A stretch of 64,000 nucleotides of DNA, taken from contig JACCIC010000001.1 in the NCBI GenBank assembly GCA_018907035.1, forward strand, positions 5,128,001-5,192,000, in the 5' to 3' direction. This stretch comes from Sycobia sp. Sy_11. Its lineage: Eukaryota; Arthropoda; Insecta; Hymenoptera; Epichrysomallidae. Of the stretch, positions 47,432 through 61,375 are shown one piece after another. Position 1 is the stretch's first letter; the number at the start of each line of letters is the position of its first letter. The notes under the pieces were generated by a model that was given only the letters and a program-made list of their open reading frames with translations, searched no databases and was not told where the DNA came from. Position numbers and translations under genes: made by a program.

Positions 47432-50400
47432 GTAAGCCTTTCAAACCTTAATTATTGTAGATGAAAATTATAAATTTTGATTTAAGTTTAATGTTTTTCC
47501 TTACTAAATTTATATCAGTATAACGTACGAAATGAATATGCTGTTATGTCCAAATCGTCCTATGACTTTGTTTATTCTTTGAAATCAAAAGATGATTTTT
47601 TTTTTAATTACAGTTTTGTCTATTGAAAATATTATGAAATATATTTTTAATCTTAGTATTATCAGTTTCGATGTTGTCTTCAAAGCAAAAATATAGAATA
47701 CAAAACGTATTAGTTTTTAGAAAAAACTTAGTTGTTTTCGATGTATTGCGAGACTTCTCTTAAATGAATCTGAAAAATTAAAAGTTGTACTAATGATTCT
47801 CGTGAAAATACGAAATTTATTATCGTTTGGAGGAAAAATTAAAATGTGCTAGTCATCGTTTGGAATGTTTGAAATATTTTTTAAGTAAAAATATATGTAT
47901 GCCGTTTACGTATGAGTTTCGATGAATAGTTATTTCATTCTAAGAATTATACGTTTCTTTTGTGCGTCCTCTGATAAGCGCAATTTTTTTAATATTTTTA
48001 AATATATTCAGAAAAAGATTTGATAACATTTGCTTATTGGAAACGGCAGTAAACGCACTTATGAAAAATTTCTGAATTAACGCTATTCCAACTGCAGATT
48101 TAAGCTGTTTTAATTAAATTCATGTAGTACAGATATTGTATTTATGAATATATCAAAAAAGTTTGGTATTCTATGAAGTCTCAAGAAGTGTAAAGTGAAA
48201 AACTTGTGTATTCGAGAATTATGAAAGCGTCCAAATCGAAGCTGTATAAAAGTGCTTCTAGCAAAACTGAATGTTCTATTTGATCACAGCGGTTTATAGG
48301 CAGAAAAATATTGTGATAATTGGAATAACGAAATTAAATTTTATAATTTGCCAACTTTTCAGGGCAACATTATCTATTTATGAGTATCTACATAAACATA
48401 TGATTTCTCTCCATCTATCGTGTTGTAAAAGATCGTTGCAGTGATCGTTGCAGAAATCTAAAGTGGAAGTATTGGAGTTTTTTCTATATTATAATATTTT
48501 ATATGACCAGTATAATTCAAAATTAATTATTCTTTTGGTTCCGTATTAATTTATAAAAGGACCGTCAATAATATTATTTGAAAATTTTGATCTATTGTAG
48601 TAGCCCGGAATCAATTTAATTAGAAAGTAAAATAAAATAATCCTGTAATAATAATCAATTAAAGTAGACCAAAATCTATATTATTGACTTCGAAATAAAC
48701 ATGAACAAGTAAGTTATTCATTGCTGTTTCTAGAACTAATATATTAGGAGGCGAACGTAGTTTTCAACCTTTTTTAACGAAAAAAGGACATTCATGATGG
48801 AGAATGAATACATGTTAGCTTAATAAAAATATTTTCCGTCATTTTCTACTACTTTTTCCCATCTTTCTGGCAATATGGCGATACCGTAGCGAAAGAACGA
48901 TGGCGGTTTCGAAGCGATCGAATCGTCCACAAATTCTCGCACTTCTTGAAAATGTCGGAAGTGCGAATCAACGAGGTCGTATCAGAATAGATGATAATCA
49001 GAAGGCGCTGTGTCTGTCGAGTACGCTGGATGCGGCAACACTTCCCATTTGAACTTCAACAAGGTATTTTTTATTGCTTTCGTAGCATATGGCCGAGCGT
49101 TGTCATGCAAGAGAATGACTTTGCGTCTATTGCTCGCGATTGTTGATATATGTCCGATCAATTTCTGTTGCAAATCATTCAGTTGGCCTCTGCATACCTT
49201 GACAGTAACGGTTTCATTAGGTTTTTGCAGTTCATAGTAGAGCACACCCTGTTGGTCCCACCAAATGCCTTTTGGCCGTGGATGATCCGTTTTGGTGTCG
49301 ATGTCGACGCTTGGCCTGGATCCACCCATGACTTTTTGCGGTTAAGATTGTCATAGTAGATCCACTTTTCATCACCAGTCGCAATGATTTATCATGACCA
49401 ATCACAAATGATTTATCACAATTCATTTTTCACTGATCAAAAATCATAATGCTTACATATACGATGCCGCTTGTTAACTGAATTTCATTGGTAAATGCCA
49501 AAATTAAAAAATAAGTACTAGATTCGACACATCCGACTTAGCGTACAACTTATATCGCCATCTAAACGTGAAGGTCAGAGACTAAGTTCGGCTTCTAATA
49601 TTTGCTTAATTACTATTATTTATAGTTGCGATATAACTTGTATTACCAACACTTATAATACAATAATAAATATAATTATAATATTAATAAACATATGATG
49701 CTTTTCAAAAGTAAATCAATTATTTAATGAATTGTCATTAAAATTTATAAATAATTATTTTTTGGTATACGAGCTGTAATATTAGTTTTTCATCTTCATT
49801 GTATATTATAATTATATACATTGAAATTAGAACGATCTCAGTATTAACGATCTCAGTATTTCATGGGTTTCAGTCACGAGATGGAACAAAAGAGTTATGA
49901 ACAGAACGAATAGTTATCAATTTAAGCTTGGTAGCTGTTAAAATGTGAGTAAAAAGCTACTTTAGTTCTTTTTCCCTCAGCTCATGGTAATGGTTTGAGT
50001 TGAAATAGATCATCCTTATACTAAAATACAATAATACGACATTATTTTCTGACGTGATGACACATCATATGCGCTACCGTAGTAATCATATACTATCATA
50101 TCAACTGGCGCTACGCCAATGGCGCAATCCGATGATGTTCACTAAAGTTATGACGAGTTTAACGCTGTTGCTCAGCATAAAGGATAACTTCCTAACTTGA
50201 TCACGAGTAGATTCAAATTAAGGAGAAGGGCTGGGGAGCATAATTTAGATGACGTCATAAATACATCCTCGCTAGAAAGTCGCACTATATACTAAAAGAA
50301 ATAGTACTTTCGATATTGAAAAATTTGATAGAATATATTTCAGTTGTTTTATGTCTGAAAAACGATATCTCATATTGACTAATCTTTATTAATTCATAAG

Positions 50401-53400
50401 AAAACCGAGAAAAGTAAATCTGAAAATGCAAAAAAAATTTTTTAATATTACAAACAATAGTTGTAAAGCATAATAATATATTTTTTATTTTATATATTTT
50501 TTCTATACAAACGATATTTCTGAAGAAAAAACTAAACATTTCTGTCTCGGTTTCCCGGAGAAATCAGCGTATTACGGCTATAAATCGGAGATGCATCAAA
50601 CTCCGATTTGTATAGAAGTAATCTAAATAAGAACAGAAAATTAATTCGATTCATTTAAAGTTCACTAAGAATTCATATATTACCTAGATTAAACATTTTA
50701 AGAGATTTGGAGATGTCGGAGATAACTGTTAATATTGAACTTTAAAAGCCAATGACGTATTATCGTCGATATCTCGAGTGTAAGAAAAATATAATATGTT
50801 GCAAAGGTGTCTTGTTTTAAAATCCGATTTATCTTTTCTTAGGATCAAAATCTATGTTATAATACAGAGGGTCTAAATTTCACAATTTACGCCTCATTTT
50901 TAGGGTGTAAAATAGTACATTATAATTCACTACGACTATAAATTAATTTTTTTATTTATAATATAATTTTTAACGTTTTTCTTTTATTTATATGAAATAA
51001 AGTTTCTTTTGGTTATAAAGTATGATTTAATTTAATAACAATTTTTTTTCAGCATTTTATGGCCTGCTGTGCTATTTTAACACCTGCTATGCTAAGAAAT
51101 ATATTCCACACATTTAATGCTCAGTAGTAATGGACATTAAATTAAGATTCAATCTGTCGTAGTCCATTATCAAGTATAGTCCGAGAGCCAGCGACATTTT
51201 TGTCATATATTTATCTTCGACCGAAAATTAGTTTAAATGATTCGTTTCAATGTCCACTAAAACGTAGCGATCGTCCGCTGCGTCAATTAATCTTGATGTG
51301 ATAACGCCAGGCATAAATTTTAAATATAAATATTAATTTTAAATTTTGTAAAAATGTTAAAAAATTGATAAAAACCAGCTTTTACGAAATAACTTTGAGT
51401 TTATAAAAAATTGTTCAAACAAAAGTTATTGATCCTATTGAAAAAAAAATTTTATTTTCTATTCATTTTTGCTCTAAAGCTAAGAATTCTGAAGAAAACC
51501 ACAATTAATTAGGAACATTTCTAGCTACTATCAACCTAAATCATAGTCGATAGATCAGGGACCTGTCTTGCCGTTCTGATCATACATGGAACAAATACTT
51601 TTTAAATTAAAATTTTGCTCAGAAATTGATAGTTTTAAAGCAAAAATATATCGAATGTAAAAAATTTATTTTAGGTAAATTTCCAAATTTTGATTAAAAT
51701 AATTATTAACAAACTGTTTATTGTTTCATATACAATCACTTATTTATCATTATATACAAAGTTTTTAATGCTTTTCACTATTTCAGTATTAAATCAGTCA
51801 ATTTGATGTATAATACTAATGTTCTAAAGCTCCAAAAATTATTTGTAATAACCTTTTCCTAATGTCAAGTTTTTCATTAAAAATAAATCAAAAATACTAA
51901 AATACCATCACGGTGAAGGAAATTTGTTTATATGGAAGTATTATAGTTACATACCTATATACATATAGTTTATTTCTTTAAATATTACAGAATTTTTTTC
52001 CAGAAAAAGTTATAAATTATTACATCGCGCGCCCCGTCGGGGTGGGAGGAGCAGCGGGCTCGAAACATCGGGGAATCCCCCGAGCGGTTTTATGGTGTCA
52101 CCACCGTAAAAACGATCGGAGGGAAGGAAAAAAACCCCGGGCATCGACGCACGCGGTGACCCCCCCCCCGCCACTAATGGGGTATCGTCTACATACTACC
52201 CACTCTGCATTCTTAGTTATTGCCCGGGGATGGTATATAAGAGTGCGGGAGGAGGCCGAAAGGGAACAGTCCCTCCCGATCCTGGCGACACCACGCGCCA
52301 CTCTCCTCGCCCGGTAGCTTGGTTCCTCGCCGAGCGTACGAGTCTCCTCTCCACATCACTGCCCGGCAGCTTGGCTCTCCACCGCCAGGCGTACGGGACA
52401 GCTCTCCTCTCTCTCTCTCTCTCTCTTTCTCTCTCGTCCCGTGTCGAGTTCTGGCCCACCGCGGCCAGTCGTGCGAGGCAGAGATAGGGTCGGCTATCAA
52501 TCTCCTATCCCCTCGCCCTCTCCCTCTCTTCTACACCTTCCCCCCGTGCATTACCGCCGCCGAATGACATACGAGTAAGTTTAGCTAGGATAGATTGTAT
52601 CTCTCCCGCGGGGCATTAAAAAAACGAAAGAAAAAAAAGACTTGTGTTTACTTTACATCACCTACCTCCCTCTCCCGTTGTCATCGCTCTGCTGATCAGG
52701 CGACGTCAATCTGGCGCCCAACGTGGGGCCCGGACAGCTTAAAGAAAGGTGTCCCTTACGGATTCGGAGGAGTCCAGCGACCCCATCCACGCTCTACCCG
52801 GGGCATGAGCTCGCCCCCGGCGAAACGAACCCGCCGAAATAGTAAGCGAAGCCGAGCCGACATGACTTCTGGCGGTAAGGAAAATGCCAGTGGCGCCCAA
52901 CCACAGGAACAACAGCGGGCACAACATATGACGCTTCCCCGAGACCAGAAGCCCGCACCGCAGCAGGAGAAAGAGCGGCGAAACAACCTCAACCAGAACT
53001 ACCGATGCAGCAAATTGTGCAACAGCAACAACAAGTGATGTACCAACAACAACAACATTTGCAGCAACAACTTTTGCAACTCCAGCGCCAGTAGGACTTG
53101 ATGCTCGAGCAGCAGGTCCTGGGCGCCCACTTACCACAGACTGTCATTACGGACGAGGGGATAGCTAGGACTCACGGTGCTCGTCACACCGCCTCAGGAC
53201 TAGACTCCCTCCAGGACCTAATACGGGCATTAAATACTCGCAGCAGCGAATTACCCGAGTTCGCCGGGAGAGACCACGAGTCCCCGGGAGCCTTCCTTCT
53301 GGAATGCGAGGAAGCATTCGCCTTGAATGGGGCCGAGTCACAAGTACGGGTGCGAATGGCATCCCGTGCTCTGAAGGAGGACGCCGCTCGATGGTGGGCT

Positions 53401-56400
53401 GCGTATCGCAACCTTGGGTTGAGTTGACCCAAATTTTGCGAGCTGCTGAGGGGGAAATATGATTCCCAAGCGGTGCGCATGAGGTTAGCTGCCAAACTAT
53501 ACGGTCAACCGCAGGGGGAAAAGGAAGCGGCCAGCCTCTTCCTGGAACAGCCCCATCTACTGGCCCGCCGGGTCCTACCAGACACCGCGGAAGTGGAGCT
53601 CGTGGCGGTGTTACTCAAATCGCTTCGAGGCTCTACAAGAAAAATGCTCCGCTCCTCTACCCCATAACCGTTGAGGAGCTAATCACCCTGCCAGTTCAGA
53701 TAGAAGCAGATGAGAGTGAGGAACGGGCTGGTGTGCAGAAACGGAGCGCCCCCAGGACCTCAGAAACAACCGTTGGCACCGACTCATGGAGGGCTCCCAG
53801 GGAAGAGGCACCCGTCTCCTCGGCCCCACAATCGGATAGTCTGCCTCGATGTCGTTATTGCCCGGACCGACACTGGCACCGAGACTGTCCCGTCGCCAAT
53901 GGCTGATCCGCCGCGGGAAACGAGCAGGGGGCAGCGAGGACGGCGACGACCCCTGCCCCGAGAGGCAACGCGCGATAGTAGCCTCCACTAAAGTCGCACA
54001 TGCCGCAGTCAGTTATTTAGCCATCCGACTGAACGGCATACAGGCGCAGGCGCTTATCGACTCTGCAGCCAGCCATTGCTTCGTTCGTTCAGAATACCTT
54101 GGACCGGAAAACCTTCTCGAGGACGTACATTACGTGGTGAGGACCGCCCTCGACGGCAGCACAATGACCATACGCCACGCTTGTCGCCTTCCTCTGGAAG
54201 AGGAGGTACGTTTCCTCGTTTGTGAGGATCTGGAGTCGGAAGTGACACTTGGGCAGACGTGGCTACAAGCTCAAGAGGTCATCCACGACCATGGGCAGAA
54301 TTGTTTGTACGTAGGGCATGGGGGTCGGAGACGGGTCTATCTCACCCGCCAAAACGAGCCACATAACGGGCAGATAGCCCCACCACCAAATTATTTCGAA
54401 GCGATACGCCAGGGTTTTCCGACGGAAAAAGCATCTGCCCTTGCCGCCCTGATCGCTGAATATGCTGGGGTGTTCTACCATCGAGGCCCCTTGCGACAGA
54501 CACAGCATGTCGCTCACGATATCGAGCTGACGGACGACCGCCCTTTCAGACAAGCCCCGTACGGCTATTCCACGCAGAAGAAAGCAGCAATACACTCGCA
54601 AGTGCGTAAGATGTTGGCCGATGGCGTCATTGAACCGTCAACCTCCCAATACAGTTCTCCGGTGGTACTCGTGAAAAAACGTGACGGGAAGCAACGTTTT
54701 TGCGTCGATTATCGCAGGTTAAATGCAGTAACGCAGAGTACGGCGCTGAACTTGCTGATAATAGCCGAGGTCATCAAGGATATCGGGAGCGCGACCATAT
54801 TCTCCACGCTAGACCTTAAAAGCGGGTACTGGCAGATCCCACTGACGGAGCGAGCGAAACCGTACACAGCCTTTGCTACCCCAGACGGGGGGTTGTATCA
54901 ATGGCGAGTGATGAGCTTCGGTCTCAAGAACGCTCCGGGCTGCTTTAATAACTTCATTACGCAGGAGGTTCTGTGCGGATATATGAACCATTTCGTGCGG
55001 TCCTACTTGGACGACTTCGTAGTCTATTCAAACTCCTGGGATGAACACTTACAGCACCTAGAGCGTATCTTCGAGAGGCTGGAAATCTACGGTCTCACAT
55101 GTTCCACAGAGAAATGTGTGTTCGGACGGCAGGACTTGGAGTTTCTAGGCCATCACATTACCAGCGAAGGTAACACGGCAAAACCGGAACATATTCAGGC
55201 CATCCAGGATGCCCCGGTGCCCCGCAACTGACGCGAGTTAAGCCATTTTCTGGGGGTTTGTGGTTGGCTACGCGAGTACGTGCCCGCATTCGCCCAAATG
55301 GCCCTCCCATTAACTCAACTCCTGGCCTCGACCCGAGCTTGGAGGTGGACGAAAGAAACCCAGGACTCAATGTATCCATCAAGGAGGCCTTCAAGCAGCC
55401 GCTGCACCTCTATTGACCCGATCCTAGCAAGCCGCATGTACTAGACGGATGCCAGCGCAGCGGGGATGGGGGCAGTGTTGTCCCAGAAGGGAGAGAACGA
55501 CGATCAGCGCGTAATAGCTTACGCCAGCGCAAAATTCTCGCCAACGGAACAACGATATCATAGTAACGAGCAGGAGTGTTTGACCGTGATCTGGGCCCTC
55601 AAGAAGTTTCGCCACTACCTCGAGGATGGACGCTTCACGCTACGTACCGATAACGGGGCACTCGCATGGTTGGATCGGACTCGGAACGACAAGGGGAAAT
55701 TGTATCGCTTGGCCGTATCTCTGCACAATTACGACTTCAAGGTGGAACATGTCGCCGGGAAGCACAATGAACTCCCTGACGCTCTCTCGCGCTTCCCGGG
55801 CCCTGAAGTCTTTCAAGACGAACGGCGGGAACTAGAGGACTTACTACCCCCGGAGTCTGCGCCCCCCTCCGAGGACCAACCCTGCGGGCTAATAACGCCC
55901 GGCCCTAGCGGAAACTCGGGCGCAGACAAGAACAGCCGGGTGGAGTCCAAAGCACGTTTGGCGGCGTCGATAGCTCAGGAACTTCAGGGGCTTATTGAAG
56001 AAGGCTAAAGGGAGGAAACCACGGACGTCGAGGACATCTTTTACGGCCCGAGCAACAGATCGGACACTCTCATGGGCTTATGTGCGTACTGGAACATGGA
56101 ATGCCGCTACGTCCGTACGTACCCTACTCCTGCAGACAAGCGGTAATTCGGTATTTCCACGAAGATCCCCTCGCCGGAGGAGAGGAAACGCTCCGGGCCA
56201 TTCGGGAAAGGTATTTCTGGCCTCGGATGAGGGAAGACGTGCGCCTCGCGGTCGCACGGTGCGAAATCTGCACTACAGCCAAGGCATCGAAACCCCTGTC
56301 CGCGGGCATCGGGCAACCATGGGATACTGTAGCCGTTGACATTATGGGCGCATACCCCCGAACCCCACGAGGCAAACGCTACATTCTCGTGGCCACGGAT

Positions 56401-59058
56401 GTCATGTCTCGATCGACGGAAGCATTCGCGATACCGAACACCGAGCTCCCTACTATCGCCGTACGACTAGAAACTGAAGTTTTTATGCGTTGGGGTTATC
56501 CGCGAGTAGTGCTTACCGATAACGGCCCTCAATTTAGGGGACCAGCGTGGAGGCAGCGGTGTACTGAATGGGGAATATTACCCTACACGTCTCCCGCCTA
56601 TCATCCCCAAGTCAATCCCACGGAGAGGCGGAATCAAGAGATAAAGAAGGGCCTCCGTATCAGCATCGACCATCGGCAAACAGACTGGGACCTCCATCTA
56701 CCCGCCATCCTGTTTGCCGCGAGGAGGCGTTAGAATACCAACACAGAGCAAACTCCCAGTTATATGTTATTGGGCCGCACGATACCTCGCCCGGGAGAAT
56801 GGTATCTCCCCTACGCCTTGTCAACGCAAGAGAGAGTCGATGACGCCCGCCAGAGACAAGGCCCTCCTGATCAGGCGGCGGAACCGCCCAACACATCACT
56901 CAAGGAAGGAGAGGCCGTATATACAAAAAACTTCGCGATCTCAAACGCCGCGGACAGGTTTAATGCCAGCCTGGCCCCTCGGTGGGTCGGGCCGTTCACG
57001 GTACGAGGAGTCATTGGAAAAAACGTCTACCTGATTGAGCAACCTGGACAAGAAGATATTAAGTTGCATGACAGCAGCCTCCGGAGAGCCGCCCGCTTGA
57101 TCAATCCCGATTCAGCCGTCGCCGAGCCGAGCACGACCAACGCCGAGCAGCGAGCGGCCGACTCAGCCGACGCCGAGCCGAGAACAGCCGACGCAGCTAA
57201 CGCCGAGCAGCGAGCGGCCGACTCGGCCGACGCCGAGCCGAGAACAGCGGACGCAGCTAACGCCGAGCAGCGAGCGGCCGACTCAGCTGACGCCGAGCCG
57301 AGGATGGCCGAAGAGGAGCCTCGGGCCGCCAATCGACCGCTAGAATCCCCGGCCCGACCACCTTATAATCTGCGAACACGCCGCATCACCGCCCGACAGA
57401 CTACGTCCGACCAGCGCCGCACTCAAACTTAGACCAACAGCCAGTTCCGCGTCGAGCCTTGACAGCACCATGGGAAAATCGGGGTTGAAGAAGAGCCTGC
57501 CGAAGCGCTGGATTCTCCTCCCGAAGTGGCTATTGAAAGGGGAGGATAAGGCGCGGGCATGGGAAATATTACCCGGATTTTACGCTGATCTAATTTCACT
57601 GGTCCCGGAAGAAGTAAGAAAGGAGTCATCGACGCCGCCGACGACGCTGCGTGCCGCCAGAGCACGAACGCTACGACAAGCGCGGCCTCCCACGACTGCG
57701 TTAGCACAACAGAGCCCACGGGCCCCCGCAGCTGATACGCCCCTCCGGGACATGTGGGTGCAACAGGCAACGGGCCACTCATCTTTGCCGAGGGCAGCCC
57801 CCGCACCAGCGGAGGTTCACGACGCGTTGCTCCCAGTCCACCAGAAAAGCCTGGGCACCTCACCACCGAGCTCGGTCGCGCGGCGCCCTCAGCCCAATAA
57901 GGGAACACCAGCCGCGACGTACAACGCCACCACGGGGGAAGGTTGGCGGCCGGCAGCTAACACGCAACCGGGCCGCACGTTCCAGCGGCGCTATCCGCCG
58001 GGAAAGCGTCCCCCGGGCTCGCAAGCCTGGTTCGGAACCGCCGAAGCCATTTCAGCCCGTCCCCGGGCAAGCATCGCACCCACCTGCCGGGCGGTGTCTA
58101 CGAGAAATGCGGAGAGCAGCACCGACCGCTTGCCCGCACCTGAGGTGATCGAACTGTCGGGTGATTCGATCATCCTGGAACGCAGCATGCCAACGCCGCC
58201 GCCCGAGACACGGACTCCGTCCGACAACAGCCTGACGAGGGCCATCGAGGACGAGCTGCTGCAGGCCACCGATGTCTCCATGGAGATCGACTACGAGGAG
58301 TTTGACAGGCTGCTGGAGCGGGACATCACGAGCTCACCGCATCCAGATGCGTAAGTTAAAACAAGGAAAAAAAAATATACACACACATACGCACACACAC
58401 ACAAATACACGAACGTAGTAAGTGCACTATTTGGGTAATTACAAAAGCAATAAACAATGCCTCAACGGAGACAGGGCTCTTCAAGTTAGAAGGTGATGTC
58501 GGCGCCGAAAAAACCGCTCGCTTCGGCCAATCGACACCGACATCACACGCCCCGTCGGGGTGGGAGGAGCGGCGGGCTCGAAACATCGGGGAATCCCCCG
58601 AGCGGTTTTATGGTGTCACCACCATAAAAATGATCGGAGGAAAGGAAAAAAACCCCGGGCATCGACGCACGCGGTGACCCCCCCCCCCGCCACTACGGGG
58701 CATCGTGTACATACTCCCCACTCTGCATTCTTAGTTATTACCCGGGGATGGTATATAATAGTGCGGGAGGAGGCCGAAAGGAAACAGTCGCTCCCGATCC
58801 CGGCGACACCACGCGCCACTCTCCTCGCCCAGTAGCTTGATCCCTCGCCGAGCGTACGGGTCTCCTCTCCACACCACTGCCCGGCAGCTTGGCTCTCCAC
58901 CGCCAGGCGTACGGGACAGTCCTCCTCACTCTCTCTCTCTATCTCTCTGCCCGGCAACTTGGCTCTCCACCGCCAGGCGTACGGGACAGTCCTCCTCACT
59001 CTCTTTCTCTCTGCCCGGCAGCTTGGCTCTCCACCGCCAGGGGTACGGGACAGCCCTC

Positions 59059-59099
<41 letters not shown>

Positions 59100-61327
59100 C
59101 CGTGTCGAGTTCTGGCCCACCGCGGCCAGTCGTGCGAGGCAGAGATAGGGTCGGCTATCAGTCTCCTATCCCCTCGCTCTCTCCCTCTCTCCGACACCTT
59201 CCCCCCGTGCATTACCGCCGCCGAATGACATACGAGTAAGTTTAGCTAGGATAGCTTGTATCTCTCTCGCAGGGCATTAAAAAACAAAAGAAAAAAAAGA
59301 CTTGTGTTTACTTTACATCACCTACCTCCCTCTCCCATTGTCGTCGCTCTGCTCATCGGCCGACGTCAATCAATATACACGATTCTTTAATTTATAATAG
59401 TTAGATATTCGTATACTGTTATGCATGCGATAAAATCATTTAAAAGTGCTTGCAAAATTACAGAAATTATGTACGCTCGTATCACATTCTGTCAGAGAAT
59501 CATATAACAGATACAAAAACACAAAAATTATTCAAATGACAATAACATTCTCAAAAACCTATTAGGTGATTCGATGACAGTGCATCACGCAAGATATCCA
59601 TTGTGTTCGAGGTCCCTCGAAAGCGCGTGCTACAAATGTAATTTTACCCATTAGTTTTGAACCCATTTATTTTCGCAAAATTCTTTTTCCATCTTATTCT
59701 ACAATACATGTAGGTTCATTTATAATAATTTTTAGGATTGCAACAATCTGGAATATGAGGGAGGATTAATACATTTCCGGCCTGACCAAGAAATAGCGCC
59801 ACTAGGCCTACCTTGAGGTGGCGTTCTATAGTACAATCCTTATATAGCTTGTAGCTATAGTTTCAGTTCGATCGCTATGCTAATTTAGGTTTGAAAGCAC
59901 GCTGAACAAGACGCATCTGTATTTCGTAAAAATGGAAAGGCTGGAAATCGTGCTGTCATCAAATACTTTTATTTGAAGGGGTTAACGCCGAAGGAAATTA
60001 AAGAAGAGATGGACTCAACACTGGGGACATCCTCCCCATCATATTCAAGTGTTAAGTAGTGGGTTTCCGAGTTTAAAAAGGGTCGTGTGAGCACCTCTGA
60101 TGAGCCTCGCTCAGGACGCCCCATTGAGGTCACAACTTCAGATATGATCGAAAAAATCCATCAAGCAGTGCTGAAAGACCGCAGATTCAAAGTGCGTGAG
60201 ATAGCTGATGATCATATGAACGTGTACAAAATATTTTGCACCAACATTTGTATATGACAAAGCTCTGTGCAAGATGGGTACCGCGTTTGCTAACAGTCGA
60301 CCAAAAATTGATTCGAAAGAAGATTTTTACCGCCAATTTGACGTTGTATAAGCGTAATCCAAGCGAATTTTTGCGTCGATTTGTAACCGTTGACGAAACT
60401 TGAGTCCACTACTACACTCCTGAAACCAAACAACAGTCTAAACAGTGGATTGGACCAGAGGAACCAACTCCAAAGAAGGTAAAAACAATTTTTTCAGCGA
60501 ACAAGGTTATGGCTACTGTTTTTTTGGGATGCAGAAGGTAGTATATACATTGATTACCTTGAAAATGGTAAAACTATCACTGGTCAATACTACGCAGACT
60601 TATTGAGCCACGAAGTGAAAATTAAACGACCTCATTTGGCGAAGAAAAAAATCTTGTTTCATCACGATAACGCATCAGCGCATACGTCAATCGTTGCGAT
60701 GGCTAAAATCAACGATCTGAAGTTTGAATCGATACCGCACCCTCCCTATTCTATAGACCTAGCTTCGAGTGACTATTATCTGTTTCCTAACCTCAAAAAT
60801 GGCTTGGCGGTAAGAGATTTGCGGACAATGAAGAAGTAATCGAAGCTGTAAATGAGTATTTTGAGGAGCTTGACGAATCAGTCTATAGAGATGGCATTGC
60901 TAGACTAGATCGCCGCTATGAGAAATGTATGAGCCTTGGAAGAGATTATGTTGAGAAATAAAAAAAATTCTTAAAAACTTTGTGTTTCTTGGTCAGGCCG
61001 GAAACTTATCAATCTACCCTCGTATGAATTTATGTAGAAAATGGTATAAAATAGATAGATAAAATAGAATGGTATAAAGTATAAAAAGAGATTATATAGC
61101 TATAACTAGACCATAAAGAAATTTTTTTAATTTTGTATAAATTATATAAATGTATAATTTGCTAAATGTATATGTTCTATAATATATAGTAGAAAATGAT
61201 GAAAGAAAAATTTTCTGAGGATAAATGACAACTGATGGGACAGCTGTTTTCTTTGTGTTCATTATTTTCATTATTTCAGCAGAAATGCATTGCAGATTTT
61301 TGCAGTCATAAAATTATACTAAATTAA

Positions 61328-61375
<48 letters not shown>

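Larger units (their letters stand above)
52022..59371 (+). mobile_element. Gypsy (Ty3) LTR retrotransposon, decayed, with extra 3' ORF
   Basis: About 7.35 kb on the plus strand: LTR (52022-52711), tRNA-Lys primer site, broken gag, broken pol (protease, RT, RNase H, integrase in Gypsy order), an extra ORF, then LTR (58540-59371). I find no convincing target-site duplication or TG...CA ends, so the left edge may be truncated. Four of the stops look like C-to-T changes (CGA to TGA, CAG to TAG). It sits in the sense orientation in intron 1 of protease gene 3. Confidence 0.9.

Noticed and set aside
57429..57908. 159-residue minus frame opposite the Gypsy extra ORF
   Set aside because: Antisense shadow at high GC; the sense frame is longer and in element orientation.
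57470..58354. Envelope gene of an errantivirus-like element
   Set aside because: No signal peptide, membrane anchor, furin-like site or Cys pattern; only the position is env-like.
57121..59070. CRISPR-like arrays in the Gypsy repeats
   Set aside because: Units are direct tandem repeats without unique spacers, inside a eukaryotic retrotransposon.
35186..61022. Two independent mariner insertions
   Set aside because: Identical stops and a shared 102-bp non-mariner flank indicate copying of one dead locus.
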